Of a stretch of DNA of 64,000 bases, positions 41,677 to 50,796 are shown one piece after another (positions within the stretch are counted from its first letter, which is position 1; each line of letters begins with the position of its first letter). The notes under the pieces were generated by a model. The model saw only the letters and a list, made by a program, of their open reading frames with translations, had not been told where the DNA came from and did no database searches. Origin of the DNA: Bacteroidia bacterium (GTDB lineage: Bacteria > Bacteroidota > Bacteroidia > Flavobacteriales > Flavobacteriaceae). The position numbers and the translations under genes are program-made. The stretch is taken from positions 105,567 through 169,566 of the forward strand of contig JAUICK010000006.1 in NCBI GenBank assembly GCA_030427865.1, read 5' to 3'.

Positions 41677-41939
41677 TATTTTCCCCATTTTATTTTATTC
41701 CAGATTCTTTCATGAAAAAAGTATAAAACTAATTTTGTTATAAAATCTATTGATGCAATTGATGTAGCTAAAGCTATTTCTCCTGTTAAAATATAAGAAA
41801 CTACTAATGTATCAAGAGTACCTACTACTCTCCAGCTTAATGCTTTTAATACACTGCGTATAGGTTTTTCGGAATTTTTATCATCTTCAAAACCTTTATG
41901 CTGTGTTTTTTTGCTAAAAATGATTTGATTTAAAATCAT
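41676..41939 (-). CDS. DUF2061 membrane protein of the cys operon
   Basis: 87-aa protein with the DUF2061 pattern RSVLKALSWRVVGTLDTLVV, then VSYILTGEIALATSIASIDF and LVLYFFHERIWNKIKWG. Two membrane helices are likely. It is first in the cysH-cysD-cysN run, a common position for DUF2061 in Bacteroidota, so a role in sulfate assimilation (perhaps transport or anion handling) is possible but unproven. Confidence 0.88.
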   Translation of the reverse strand: MILNQIIFSKKTQHKGFEDDKNSEKPIRSVLKALSWRVVGTLDTLVVSYILTGEIALATSIASIDFITKLVLYFFHERIWNKIKWGK

Positions 41940-41958
41940 AAATACTTATTCAAATAAT

Positions 41959-41991
41959 TACCCTACTTAATTAATAGGGTATGCAAACATA
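41959..41991 (-). promoter_or_regulatory. palindromic operator and promoter of the cys operon
   Basis: TACCCTA - CTTAATTAA - TAGGGTA (41959-41981) is a near-perfect inverted repeat over 23 bp. On the minus strand TATGTTTG (41984-41991) fits the TAnnTTTG -7 element just upstream, so the palindrome covers the predicted start point, as expected for a repressor site. The Rrf2 regulator encoded next door (42151-42564) is the obvious candidate ligand. Confidence 0.65.
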
Positions 41992-42150
41992 CATCATTTA
42001 CTTGCAAAAAATCGAGTAAAAACCTTAAAAATTACTTAAACCCTATAAATTTAGTAGATTAATAAAAAAAGTATATTAATTTTAAGAATTTACTATTACT
42101 AAAAGCTTTTAGTTAAAGAATAATTTTAAAAGTTTTTTTAGCAGTAAAAA

Positions 42151-42564
42151 TTAGCATTTACACAAATCTGCCAATGAAGTATTCCTAAAAATTTGAAGTG
42201 TACTATCTCTAACTTCTAACATTAAATTGTGGACTGCACAAGCGTTTTCATCTGGGCAATCACTACATTTTTCGTAGAAGTTTAAACTTACGCAAGGCAC
42301 CATAGATATTGGTCCTTCTAAAATTCTCATAATGGAAGTCATTGGGATTTCTGATGGCTCTTTTAATAAATAATAACCTCCACCTTTTCCTTTTTTAGAA
42401 CCCAAAATTCCGTTTTTTCGGAGAGTTAAAAGAATGCTTTCCAAAAATTTAAGTGAAATGTTTTCGCTATTAGAAATTGTAGCGATTTGAACAGGTGTTT
42501 TGTTTTCCTGTTTCGCTAAATAGGTAAGTGCTTTAATTCCGTATTTTGTTTTTTTAGACAGCAT
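42151..42564 (-). CDS. Rrf2 family transcriptional regulator
   Basis: 137-aa winged-helix regulator, start MLSKKTKYGIKALTYLAKQE. The recognition part NSENISLKFLESILLTLRKN and the wing KKGKGGGYYLLKEPSEI are Rrf2 hallmarks. Cysteines in VPCVSLNFYEKCSDCPDENA and the C-terminal LADLCKC may bind an iron-sulfur cluster or sense sulfur compounds, as in IscR/NsrR or CymR relatives. Its position between the met and cys genes suggests control of sulfur assimilation by cysteine or cluster status. Confidence 0.92.
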   Translation of the reverse strand: MLSKKTKYGIKALTYLAKQENKTPVQIATISNSENISLKFLESILLTLRKNGILGSKKGKGGGYYLLKEPSEIPMTSIMRILEGPISMVPCVSLNFYEKCSDCPDENACAVHNLMLEVRDSTLQIFRNTSLADLCKC

Positions 42565-42591
42565 TCAACAAAATTACATAAATAAATGTAA

Positions 42592-43767
42592 TTATTTAGC
42601 ACTCAAAGCTTGTTGTATATCTTGTATAATATCTTCTACATTTTCTAAACCAACAGAAACTCTTACCAATCCATTTGTAATACCAACTTGTAATCTATCT
42701 TCTTCTGACAAACGCCCATGAGTTGTAGATGATGGATGTGTAACAATAGTTCTTGTATCTCCTAAATTTGCAGATAATGAACACATTTTTATACTATCAA
42801 GAAACTTTCTTCCAGCTTCTATACCACCTTTAATTTCAAAAGCGACTATATTTCCTCCCAATTTCATTTGTTTTTTAGCAACTTCATATTGTGGATGCGA
42901 TTTTAAAAATGGATACTTTACCAACTCCACATTTTCATTGCTTTCTAAAAACTGAGCAACTTTTAAAGCATTATCACAATGCTTTTCTACTCTTATAGAT
43001 AACGTTTCTAAACTTTTAGATAAAACCCAAGCGTTAAAAGGCGACATTGCTGGCCCTGTATTTCTTGCAAACAAATAAATTTCTCTCATCAAATCTTTGT
43101 TACCAACTGTAACTCCACCTAAAACCCTTCCTTGTCCATCAATTAATTTTGTTGCAGAGTGGATGACCAAATCTGCTCCAAACTTTATAGGTTGCTGAAT
43201 GTATGGTGTTGCAAAGCAATTATCAACAATAAAAATTAAATTGTGTTTTTTGGCGATGTTGTCAATCGATTTTAAATCTAAAATATCAACAGCCGGATTT
43301 GTTGGAGTCTCTATATAAAGAATCTTAGTGTTTTCTTTAATTAAGCTTTCAACAATATCAACTTCATCAACCTTAAAATATGATGTTTCGATATTCCATT
43401 TTGGTAAAAACTTGGTAAACATGCTGTGTGTAGAGCCAAAAACTGATCGACAAGAAACCACATGATCTCCAGCATTTAACAAAGCTGCAAAAGTGGAAAA
43501 AATAGCAGACATCCCAGTTGCAAAAGCATAACCAGCTTCTGCACCTTCCATAGCAACAATTTTATCTACAAATTCTGTTGTATTCGGATTTGTAAACCTA
43601 CTATATAAATTACGTTGTTTTTCTTCTGCAAAAGAAGCTCGCATTTCTTCTGCATCATCAAAAACAAAACTTGAGGTTAGGTACAAAGGTGTTGAATGTT
43701 CAGAAAATTGTGTTCTTTCTGTTTGAGTTCTTATGGCTTGTGTTTCAAAATTTTTTGGTTGATTCAT
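42592..43767 (-). CDS. PLP-dependent trans-sulfuration enzyme (MetZ/MetB type)
   Basis: 391-aa Cys/Met-metabolism PLP enzyme with the Schiff-base lysine in HSATKLIDGQGRVLGG, VVSCRSVFGSTHSMF, ETPTNPAVDILDL and the C-terminal TRTIVTHPSSTTHGRL. The sequence is closest in pattern to O-succinylhomoserine sulfhydrylase (MetZ), but cystathionine gamma-synthase or lyase cannot be excluded. It lies between the Rrf2 regulator and the MetX-ThrA fusion, so homoserine-derived thiols are the likely substrates. Confidence 0.88.
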   Translation of the reverse strand: MNQPKNFETQAIRTQTERTQFSEHSTPLYLTSSFVFDDAEEMRASFAEEKQRNLYSRFTNPNTTEFVDKIVAMEGAEAGYAFATGMSAIFSTFAALLNAGDHVVSCRSVFGSTHSMFTKFLPKWNIETSYFKVDEVDIVESLIKENTKILYIETPTNPAVDILDLKSIDNIAKKHNLIFIVDNCFATPYIQQPIKFGADLVIHSATKLIDGQGRVLGGVTVGNKDLMREIYLFARNTGPAMSPFNAWVLSKSLETLSIRVEKHCDNALKVAQFLESNENVELVKYPFLKSHPQYEVAKKQMKLGGNIVAFEIKGGIEAGRKFLDSIKMCSLSANLGDTRTIVTHPSSTTHGRLSEEDRLQVGITNGLVRVSVGLENVEDIIQDIQQALSAK

Positions 43768-43783
43768 TCTTCCTTTTTATTAT

Positions 43784-43854
43784 CCTGCAAGGTCTTAAAG
43801 ACCTTGTAGGTATTATTTTTTTATACACCTACAAGGTTTTTGAAACCTTGCAGG
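43784..43854. repeat. inverted pair of 27-bp palindromic repeats (copies 5 and 6)
   Basis: Copy 5 at 43784-43810 reads CCTGCAAGG...CCTTGTAGG and copy 6 at 43828-43854 reads CCTACAAGG...CCTTGCAGG, the opposite orientation, 17 bp apart. The pair is a REPIN-like unit in front of the MetZ gene. Confidence 0.9.
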
Positions 43855-43961
43855 AGGAAATATTTACTTTTTTATCAGTCAGGTTTTTTCTTGACTGAGA
43901 TACTGCCAACTGAAAACTGCTTACTTTTTATACTGAAACGAGTTCAGCATGACACTTCATG

Positions 43962-46900
43962 TCAATTATTATGTTTTGCTAATCTTAAAATGTCTCCAAA
44001 TACGCCTCTTGCTGTTACACTTGCTCCTGCTCCTGCTCCTTGAATTACAATGGGTTGCTCTCCATAAGATTCTGTATAAATCTCAAAAATAGCATCAGAT
44101 CCTTGTAAAGAACCTAAAGGTGTACTTTTGGGTGTTGACACTAATTTTACTTCTAAATTTCCTTTTTCTTTGGATAAATCTCCACTCAATTCACCAATAT
44201 AACGCAAAACATGCTCTGGTTTCTGATTTTCTTTTAGTTTTTGATATTCCTCATTTAACATCTCTAAATTACCAAGAAAATCATTAACAGAACCTTCTCT
44301 TAAATTTTCTGGAATTAGATTTTTTATCTTTACTTCGTTAAACTCGTTTTCTAAATCTAATTCTCTTGCTAAAATTAGTAATTTTCTTGCAACATCATTT
44401 CCTCCTAAATCTTCTCTTGGGTCTGGTTCTGTAAATCCTTTGTCAATGGCTTCTTGTAAAACCTCTGAAAAAGGTACATCTTTTGCAGAAAAATTATTAA
44501 ATAAATAACTTAAACTTCCTGAAAAAACACCTCTTATTTTAGTGATATTTTCTCCTGATTCATGTAACAAACGAATGGTATCTATCAGAGGCAAACCTGC
44601 TCCAACATTGGTTTCGTACAAGTATTGTTTTTTGTATTCTTTTAACTTGGCTCTTAATTCTTTATAAAAATCGAAAGATAAGGTATTTGCAATTTTATTA
44701 CAAGAAACCAAGTCGAAACCTGCTTCTACTAAAGGGATATAATTACTTACAAAATTGATACTTGCAGTATTATCAACTGCAATTAAATTTTCGAAATGAT
44801 GTGCTTTTGCAAAGTTGATAATATCTTGAACAGATGTGTTTTCATCACCATTTTCTAACAAGTTTTCTTTCCAATTTTGGTTAACTCCATTTTTGTTTAG
44901 TAGTACTTTTTTTGAATTTGCTACTGCAAAAACATTCAGTTGTAATTTTCTTCTATCTAATACAGAAGCTGTGTTTTCAATAATTTGGTCTATTAGAGTT
45001 CCACCCACCAAACCTTTTCCAAAAATGGCAATATTTATTTTCTTGGTTACTCCAAAAACCTGTCCGTGAATTACATTGACAGCTTTGTGCAGTTGATGCT
45101 TTTTCACTACCAAACTCACATTTTTACCTGTAACAGTATTGTTAAATAAAACTGGTACAATTTGATTCTTAATTAAAGCATTGTAAGGATGATGAAACTC
45201 GCTTAAATCTTGACCAATGATAGAAATTACAGATACATTTTCTACTACAGAAATCTGATTTACATCTTGTGCATACACATCATTTTCAAACTCTTTTTCT
45301 AAAGCTACTACTGCTTGTTCAGCTTTGTTTGCATCAATAATCAATCCTATTCCTCTTTCAGAAGAACCTTGAGCAATAATGCTTACGCTAATGTTTTTAT
45401 CACTTAAAGCTTTAAAGATTCTTGCATCTACCCCAACTTTTCCTAACAAACCTCTGCCTTCAAAATTTAATAAAGCAACATTATCTATGGTTGAAATGGA
45501 TTTGATTCCTTTTGCAGATGACTCTGATGTAATTAAAGTTCCTTTATCTTCTTTGTTAAACGTATTTAAAATACGAAGATTGATATTTTTCTCTAATAAA
45601 GGAATGATGGTTTTTGCGTGTAAAATTGATGCTCCAAAATTTGCCAATTCATTAGCTTCAGAAAACGAAAGTTGCTCAATCTTTTTTGCATCTGCAACTA
45701 AATCTGGATTTGCTGTGTAAATTCCGCTAACGTGGGTGTAATTTTGCAACTCATCTGCATCTAAATAATTAGCTAACAGGGCTGCTGTATAGTTGCTTCC
45801 ATTTCTTCCTAAAGTGGTTGTTTCTCCTTTTTTATTAGATGATATAAAACCAGTTATAATGTTAACACAGTCTTTATTAGTTTTAAAATAATTGACAACT
45901 TTTTCTTTAGAAATAGAAGTTATTGGTTGTGCATTTCCAAAGTTTTCATCAGTAATAATAAGTTTTCTTGAATCTGTTGCACTTGCAGAAATGTTTTCTT
46001 TTTCTAATAAACTTGCTACCATTTTTACGGCTAACAATTCACCTTGTGCTAAAACCTCATCTTTAATTTTTTGACTATAATCTCCTAATAAAGAAACACC
46101 ATCGAAAATGGTTTTCAATTTTGTAAACTCTTCTGAAAAATTAACTTCTAAATTAGGATTTTGCTGATATTCCTTAAATTTTTCAAATTTAGTTTGATAG
46201 TCTTTTTTATTGGCAGCTTTTTCTAAAATGAATTCTAAATCATTAGTAGCATTTCCTCTTGCTGAAGCAACAACTGTAATTTTTTCACCATTTTTATGCT
46301 TGGTTTTAATAATTTCTATGGCACTTTCTAAGCCTTTTCCATTAGCTAAAGATTTTCCTCCAAACTTAATCACCTTCATTTTTTTCTTTCTAAAATCTTT
46401 GTTGAAAATAGGTTCAATCATTTTTTCTAATTGATCGTATTCAATTAAAAAGGCATCATGTCCATGCACAGAATTAATTTCATTATAAGTAACATTATCT
46501 TTTGTTAGGGCAATTTGTTTATGAGTTTCTCTATTTTCTTCAGCAGTAAAAAATAAATCAGAATCTACACCAATAATATGAATATTAGCATTAATTTTAT
46601 CTAAAATGTCTAATGCTTTTTTTCCTCCAACAGTTACATCAATAGTTTTTAACAATTGATTCATCAACTTGTAAGAAGATAATTGATAACGTTCTTGCAA
46701 CTTTTTCCCATGATGCAACAACCAACTTTCTACATTAAAAAAGTCAGAATCTTCTTTTTTAGACCGATGAAAACGCTCTTTAAAAGATTCTGGAGTTCTG
46801 TAACACAACATTGCATGCATACGTGCATCATGAACAGGGTTTTTAGAATTGATTAAAAACTGCTCTTGAATTTGGCAATTGGCAATTAACCAATCTGTAG

Positions 46901-47381
46901 ATTTCCAGTCGGTTGCAATTGGAATAAAATGTTTGGTTAAATCATTCTTCAGTACTACCATTTCCCAGGCAATTCCACCTCCTAAAGAACCTCCAATTAA
47001 GGCAAAAAGCTCTTCAATTTTTAAAATTGATAATCCTTCTAAAAAAATTCTTGCAATATCTCTTGCTATAAAATCTTTGTAATTATCTATTAAAAAACCA
47101 TCGAAACCATTTCCTGGAATATTAAAAGATAACACTGTATATACATCTGTATTAATGGCTTTATCTTTACCAACAATGGCTGTCCACCAACCACTTTCAC
47201 CACCAACTTCGCTATTACCAGTTAAAGCATGATTGATTAAAATTACAGGAGCTGAACCGATTTTTTGACCAAAAATTTGATAACTCAAATTAAGCTCATC
47301 AACTTTAACCTTAGCTTCTGTAGTAAAATCGTTTATTTTAATATGTTGCAATTCGTGTTTCAAACCATTGAAATCCTGCAA
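43962..47381 (-). CDS. homoserine O-acetyltransferase - aspartokinase - homoserine dehydrogenase fusion
   Basis: 1139-aa protein with three enzymes in one chain. Residues 1-330: MetX alpha/beta hydrolase (NHALTGNSEVGG, nucleophile in LIGGSLGGGIAWE, IGVDSDLFF and HGHDAFLIEYDQ). About 333-780: aspartokinase (MKVIKFGGKSLANGKG, TTLGRNGSNYT) with ACT regulatory repeats. About 784-1139: homoserine dehydrogenase (NIAIFGKGLVGGTLID, GVFSGSLSYLF, EPDPREDLGGNDVARK). It makes homoserine and then activates it for methionine. No in-frame ATG precedes MetX: the frame is open only from the repeat at 47375-47401, so TTG at 47381 or 47363 must serve as start. Confidence 0.92.
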   Translation of the reverse strand: MQDFNGLKHELQHIKINDFTTEAKVKVDELNLSYQIFGQKIGSAPVILINHALTGNSEVGGESGWWTAIVGKDKAINTDVYTVLSFNIPGNGFDGFLIDNYKDFIARDIARIFLEGLSILKIEELFALIGGSLGGGIAWEMVVLKNDLTKHFIPIATDWKSTDWLIANCQIQEQFLINSKNPVHDARMHAMLCYRTPESFKERFHRSKKEDSDFFNVESWLLHHGKKLQERYQLSSYKLMNQLLKTIDVTVGGKKALDILDKINANIHIIGVDSDLFFTAEENRETHKQIALTKDNVTYNEINSVHGHDAFLIEYDQLEKMIEPIFNKDFRKKKMKVIKFGGKSLANGKGLESAIEIIKTKHKNGEKITVVASARGNATNDLEFILEKAANKKDYQTKFEKFKEYQQNPNLEVNFSEEFTKLKTIFDGVSLLGDYSQKIKDEVLAQGELLAVKMVASLLEKENISASATDSRKLIITDENFGNAQPITSISKEKVVNYFKTNKDCVNIITGFISSNKKGETTTLGRNGSNYTAALLANYLDADELQNYTHVSGIYTANPDLVADAKKIEQLSFSEANELANFGASILHAKTIIPLLEKNINLRILNTFNKEDKGTLITSESSAKGIKSISTIDNVALLNFEGRGLLGKVGVDARIFKALSDKNISVSIIAQGSSERGIGLIIDANKAEQAVVALEKEFENDVYAQDVNQISVVENVSVISIIGQDLSEFHHPYNALIKNQIVPVLFNNTVTGKNVSLVVKKHQLHKAVNVIHGQVFGVTKKINIAIFGKGLVGGTLIDQIIENTASVLDRRKLQLNVFAVANSKKVLLNKNGVNQNWKENLLENGDENTSVQDIINFAKAHHFENLIAVDNTASINFVSNYIPLVEAGFDLVSCNKIANTLSFDFYKELRAKLKEYKKQYLYETNVGAGLPLIDTIRLLHESGENITKIRGVFSGSLSYLFNNFSAKDVPFSEVLQEAIDKGFTEPDPREDLGGNDVARKLLILARELDLENEFNEVKIKNLIPENLREGSVNDFLGNLEMLNEEYQKLKENQKPEHVLRYIGELSGDLSKEKGNLEVKLVSTPKSTPLGSLQGSDAIFEIYTESYGEQPIVIQGAGAGASVTARGVFGDILRLAKHNN

Positions 47382-47452
47382 GGTTTTTAAAACCTTGTAG
47401 GTCTATTTTTTTAGAATTATAAATACCTACAAGGTCTTTGAGACCTTGCAGG
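47375..47452. repeat. inverted pair of 27-bp palindromic repeats (copies 7 and 8)
   Basis: Copy 7 at 47375-47401 (CCTGCAAGG...CCTTGTAGG) and copy 8 at 47426-47452 (CCTACAAGG...CCTTGCAGG) in opposite orientation, 24 bp apart, another REPIN-like unit. Copy 7 overlaps the first codons of the MetX fusion. Confidence 0.9.
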
Positions 47453-47457
47453 ACAAA

Positions 47458-48732
47458 TTAAATTTTCGAAAAAGCCGCTTTTAAATCTGCTTTTAAATCT
47501 TCAATATCTTCAATACCAACAGACAATCTTATTAAATCTTGAGAAACTCCAGCACTTGCTTGTTGGGCTTCATCTAATTGTTGATGTGTTGTACTTGACG
47601 GATGAATAATTAACGATTTTGTATCCCCAATATTTGCTAATAAAGAGAAAATTTTAGTTTCATTAGAAATCGTTTTAGCTGCTTCAAAACCACCTTTTGC
47701 ACCAAAAGTTACAATTCCACTTTGACCTTTAGGTAAGTATTTTTTTGCCAAAGTATTATATTTACTACTCTCTAATCCTGGATAATTTACCCAAGCAACT
47801 TCGTCTTGTGCTTCTAACCATTTTGCCAATTCTAAAGCATTTTCTGAATGTTGTTTGATACGAACGGGTAAGGTTTCTAAACCTTGAATAATGTTAAATG
47901 CATTTGTTGGACTAATTGCACCACCAAAATCACGTAATCCTTCTAAAATCAATTTAAAAGTATACGATGCTGCACCTAAAGTTTCATAATATTTTAATCC
48001 ATGGTAACCCGCAGAAGGCTCTGTAAATTCTGGGAATTTTCCATTACCCCAATCAAAAGTACCTCCATCTATAATTGCACCTCCTAAAGAGTTTCCTTGA
48101 CCACCAATGTATTTTGTTAACGAGTGAATTACAATATTTGCACCGTGTTTTAAAGGTTTTAATAATGCTGGAGTTGCCACAGTATTATCCACTATAAAAG
48201 GAACACCTGCAGTTTTAGAATGTTCAGCAATGGCTTCTAAATCTAAAACATCTAATTTAGGATTCCCTAAAGATTCTACAAAAAATGCTCTTGTATTCTC
48301 TTGTACTGCATCAGCAAAATTATCTGGATTAGAGGCATCTACAAACGTAGTTGTAATTCCTAATCTTGGTAAAGTTACATTTAATAAATTATAGGTACCT
48401 CCATACAAACTACTCGACGCTACAATATGGTCTCCAGCCTTTAACAATGTTAATAAACCTGTAGAAATTGCTGCTGTTCCAGAAGCAAAAACTACGGCTC
48501 CTATACCACCTTCTACAGCAGCTAAACGTTCTTGTAAAATTTGATTTGTAGGATTATTTAAACGCGTGTAAATAAACCCTAATTCTGCTAATGAAAATAA
48601 ATTTGCAGCATGATCTGCATCATTAAAAACATAACTTGTTGTTTGATAAATTGGCACAGCTCTAGTACCTGAAGTTTGTTTAACATCGTGCCCTGCGTGC
48701 AACGCATTGGTTGCTAATTTGTGTGTACTCAT
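47458..48732 (-). CDS. metY: O-acetylhomoserine sulfhydrylase
   Basis: 424-aa PLP enzyme that makes homocysteine from O-acetylhomoserine and sulfide. The length, the N-terminal TNALHAGHDVKQTSGTRAVP, the PLP lysine in HSLTKYIGGQGNSLGG and the C-terminal SLIIHPSSTTHQQLDEAQQA are typical of MetY and longer than MetB-like enzymes. It is under a SAM-I riboswitch (48854-48986) and pairs naturally with the MetX domain encoded next. Confidence 0.94.
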   Translation of the reverse strand: MSTHKLATNALHAGHDVKQTSGTRAVPIYQTTSYVFNDADHAANLFSLAELGFIYTRLNNPTNQILQERLAAVEGGIGAVVFASGTAAISTGLLTLLKAGDHIVASSSLYGGTYNLLNVTLPRLGITTTFVDASNPDNFADAVQENTRAFFVESLGNPKLDVLDLEAIAEHSKTAGVPFIVDNTVATPALLKPLKHGANIVIHSLTKYIGGQGNSLGGAIIDGGTFDWGNGKFPEFTEPSAGYHGLKYYETLGAASYTFKLILEGLRDFGGAISPTNAFNIIQGLETLPVRIKQHSENALELAKWLEAQDEVAWVNYPGLESSKYNTLAKKYLPKGQSGIVTFGAKGGFEAAKTISNETKIFSLLANIGDTKSLIIHPSSTTHQQLDEAQQASAGVSQDLIRLSVGIEDIEDLKADLKAAFSKI

Positions 48733-48853
48733 TTTTCTATTTTTTTCGAGTTAATAAATTAAATCAAAAGTCAAAATGCATCAAAACTTGATGTACTTAC
48801 AAGAAAAATGTTATTAAGAATTAGAAATCTCTTGAAGCAGAAATTTCTTTTTT

Positions 48854-48986
48854 GTTATCTATCCTTTTTCTCTATTGATGAGGTACTAAAATAAATTTAG
48901 TACAGGGTAGAATTTAGCACCTTCTTTAAAAATTAAAGGGTTGCTAAGGTTTCAACGGGTCTAATCCCTCCACCTTTCTTGATAAC
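48854..48986 (-). promoter_or_regulatory. SAM-I (S-box) riboswitch of metY
   Basis: On the minus strand: GTTATCAAGAAAGGTGGAGG, GATTAGACCCGTTGAAACCT, TTAGCAACCC and AAGGTGCTAAATTC, closed by GTTATC (48981-48986) with GATAAC (48854-48859). The aptamer ends 121 bp before metY. A TAnnTTTG-like element AATATTTG at 49017-49024 is a plausible -7 box. Downstream hairpins are weak, so the switching mechanism is not obvious. Confidence 0.95.
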
Positions 48987-49157
48987 ATTTCAATAAGTTA
49001 TTGAACTTTGTGAGTACAAATATTGCAACAGAAAATTTTAAAAACCAAATAAAACTGTATTTAATTTATAAGATTTATAGTATTGACAGAATTTTAATTG
49101 ATAAATTGAATTATGAATAATTTTTAAAGAAATATAAGTTTATTTATAATAATGATG

Positions 49158-49363
49158 TAAATTTGCAAACTAATAAGAGGAAAAATTTGAACTGATTGCA
49201 ACCTCTTGTACTGAACTTTTTCAGTGCCTAACTTGAATTAGAAATTTCTACATAGAGATTAGAAGCAAGTTTAGAATAAAAATGCTAAAGCAGTAATATT
49301 CTACTTCTTTTAGCAATAAAGCAATCATTTTTTATTTTTCAATAATTTAAAAAAAAAGAATTT
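49158..49363 (+). promoter_or_regulatory. promoter and structured 5' leader of metK
   Basis: TAAATTTG (49158-49165) is a good TAnnTTTG -7 element, giving a leader of about 190 nt. The leader folds: AAGAGG/CCTCTT (49175-49180 with 49202-49207) around TTTGAACTGATTGCAA, ACTGA/TCAGT (49210-49225), CTAACTTG/CAAGTTTAG (49228-49274) and TGCTAAA/TTTAGCA (49282-49316). Strings TTGCAACC and GTGCCTAAC recall S-box core segments, but the whole does not fit SAM-I. Candidate cis-regulatory RNA. Confidence 0.55.
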
Positions 49364-50620
49364 ATGTCATATTTATTTACCTCAGAAAGTGTTTCAGAAG
49401 GACATCCAGATAAGGTTTCAGATCAAATATCTGATGCTTTAATTGATAATTTTTTAGCCTTCGATAAGAACAGTAAAGTAGCATGTGAAACCTTGGTTAC
49501 AACTGGGCAAGTTGTTTTGGCTGGAGAAGTAAAATCGAATACATACTTAGATGTACAAAAAATTGCCAGAGATGTAATTAATAAAATTGGATATACCAAA
49601 GGAGAATACATGTTTGATGGTAATTCTTGTGGTGTTTTATCTGCAATTCATGAACAATCTCCAGATATTAATCAAGGAGTTGATAGAGCTAATCCAGAAG
49701 AACAAGGAGCTGGTGACCAAGGAATGATGTTTGGTTATGCAACTGATGAAACAGAAAACTATATGCCTTTGGCTTTAGAATTATCTCATAGATTATTAAT
49801 TGAATTGGCAGAATTACGTAGAGAAAATAACGAGATTACGTATTTAAGACCAGACGCTAAAAGTCAAGTTACTATTGAGTATTCTGATGACAATGTTCCG
49901 CAAAGAATAGATGCTATTGTAATCTCTACACAACATGATGATTTTGATGCTTCTGAAGAAGCAATGTTGGCTAAAATTAAAAAAGATATTATTGAGATTT
50001 TAATTCCGAGAGTAGTTGCAAAATTACCAGCTCACATTCAAAAATTATTTACAGAAAGTATAACATATCATATAAATCCTACAGGTATTTTTGTAATTGG
50101 TGGACCTCATGGAGATACAGGTTTAACTGGACGTAAAATTATTGTAGACACCTATGGAGGAAAAGGAGCTCATGGTGGTGGTGCATTTTCTGGAAAAGAC
50201 CCCTCTAAAGTAGATAGATCTGGAGCCTATGCAACAAGGCATATTGCAAAAAATTTAGTAGCAGCTGGTTTATGTAAAGAAGTGTTAGTTCAGGTTTCTT
50301 ACGCTATTGGAGTTGCGAAACCTACAAGCATAAATGTAGAAACTTATGGAACCTCTAAAGTTGATTTAACTGATGGAGAAATTAGCAAAAAAGTAGAAGA
50401 AATTTTTGATATGCGCCCTTATTTTATTGAGCAACGTTTAAAATTAAGAACTCCTATTTATTCTGAAACTGCTGCTTATGGACACATGGGAAGAACACCA
50501 GAAGTTAAAACTGTAACTTTTACAAATCCTATGGGAGAAACCGTTTCTGAAGAAGTAGAAACGTTTACTTGGGAAAAATTAGATTATGTAGAAAGGGTTA
50601 AGCAAGCCTTTAATATCTAA
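49364..50620 (+). CDS. metK: S-adenosylmethionine synthetase
   Basis: 418-aa cytoplasmic enzyme making SAM from methionine and ATP. ATP and metal motifs [32 protein letters not shown], the flexible-loop region and [33 protein letters not shown] are all present. It diverges from the metY unit, and its product is the ligand of the two S-box riboswitches in the window. A clear terminator follows at 50641. Confidence 0.97.
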   Translation: MSYLFTSESVSEGHPDKVSDQISDALIDNFLAFDKNSKVACETLVTTGQVVLAGEVKSNTYLDVQKIARDVINKIGYTKGEYMFDGNSCGVLSAIHEQSPDINQGVDRANPEEQGAGDQGMMFGYATDETENYMPLALELSHRLLIELAELRRENNEITYLRPDAKSQVTIEYSDDNVPQRIDAIVISTQHDDFDASEEAMLAKIKKDIIEILIPRVVAKLPAHIQKLFTESITYHINPTGIFVIGGPHGDTGLTGRKIIVDTYGGKGAHGGGAFSGKDPSKVDRSGAYATRHIAKNLVAAGLCKEVLVQVSYAIGVAKPTSINVETYGTSKVDLTDGEISKKVEEIFDMRPYFIEQRLKLRTPIYSETAAYGHMGRTPEVKTVTFTNPMGETVSEEVETFTWEKLDYVERVKQAFNI

Positions 50621-50640
50621 ACTTAAACACATTTAATTTA

Positions 50641-50672
50641 AAACCTCAATACAGTGTATTGAGGTTTTTTTT
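50641..50672 (+). terminator. metK terminator
   Basis: Perfect 10-bp arms CCTCAATACA / TGTATTGAGG around one G, extended by AA/TT pairs and followed by eight T. Confidence 0.92.
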
Positions 50673-50796
50673 ACGCTACCAATTCCTTTTAAATTAAATT
50701 CTATTTTTATTGAATAAATAATAAATTTCAATATTATGTTAGATGAAAAATTGTATTTTACAATCTTACAAAAACTTGTGATAAAAAAATTTTATT

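Noticed and set aside
49175..49316. Third SAM-I riboswitch before metK
   Set aside because: Fragments resemble the S-box but the GACCC/TGAAGC core and closing P1 are missing; kept only as a candidate RNA of unknown class.
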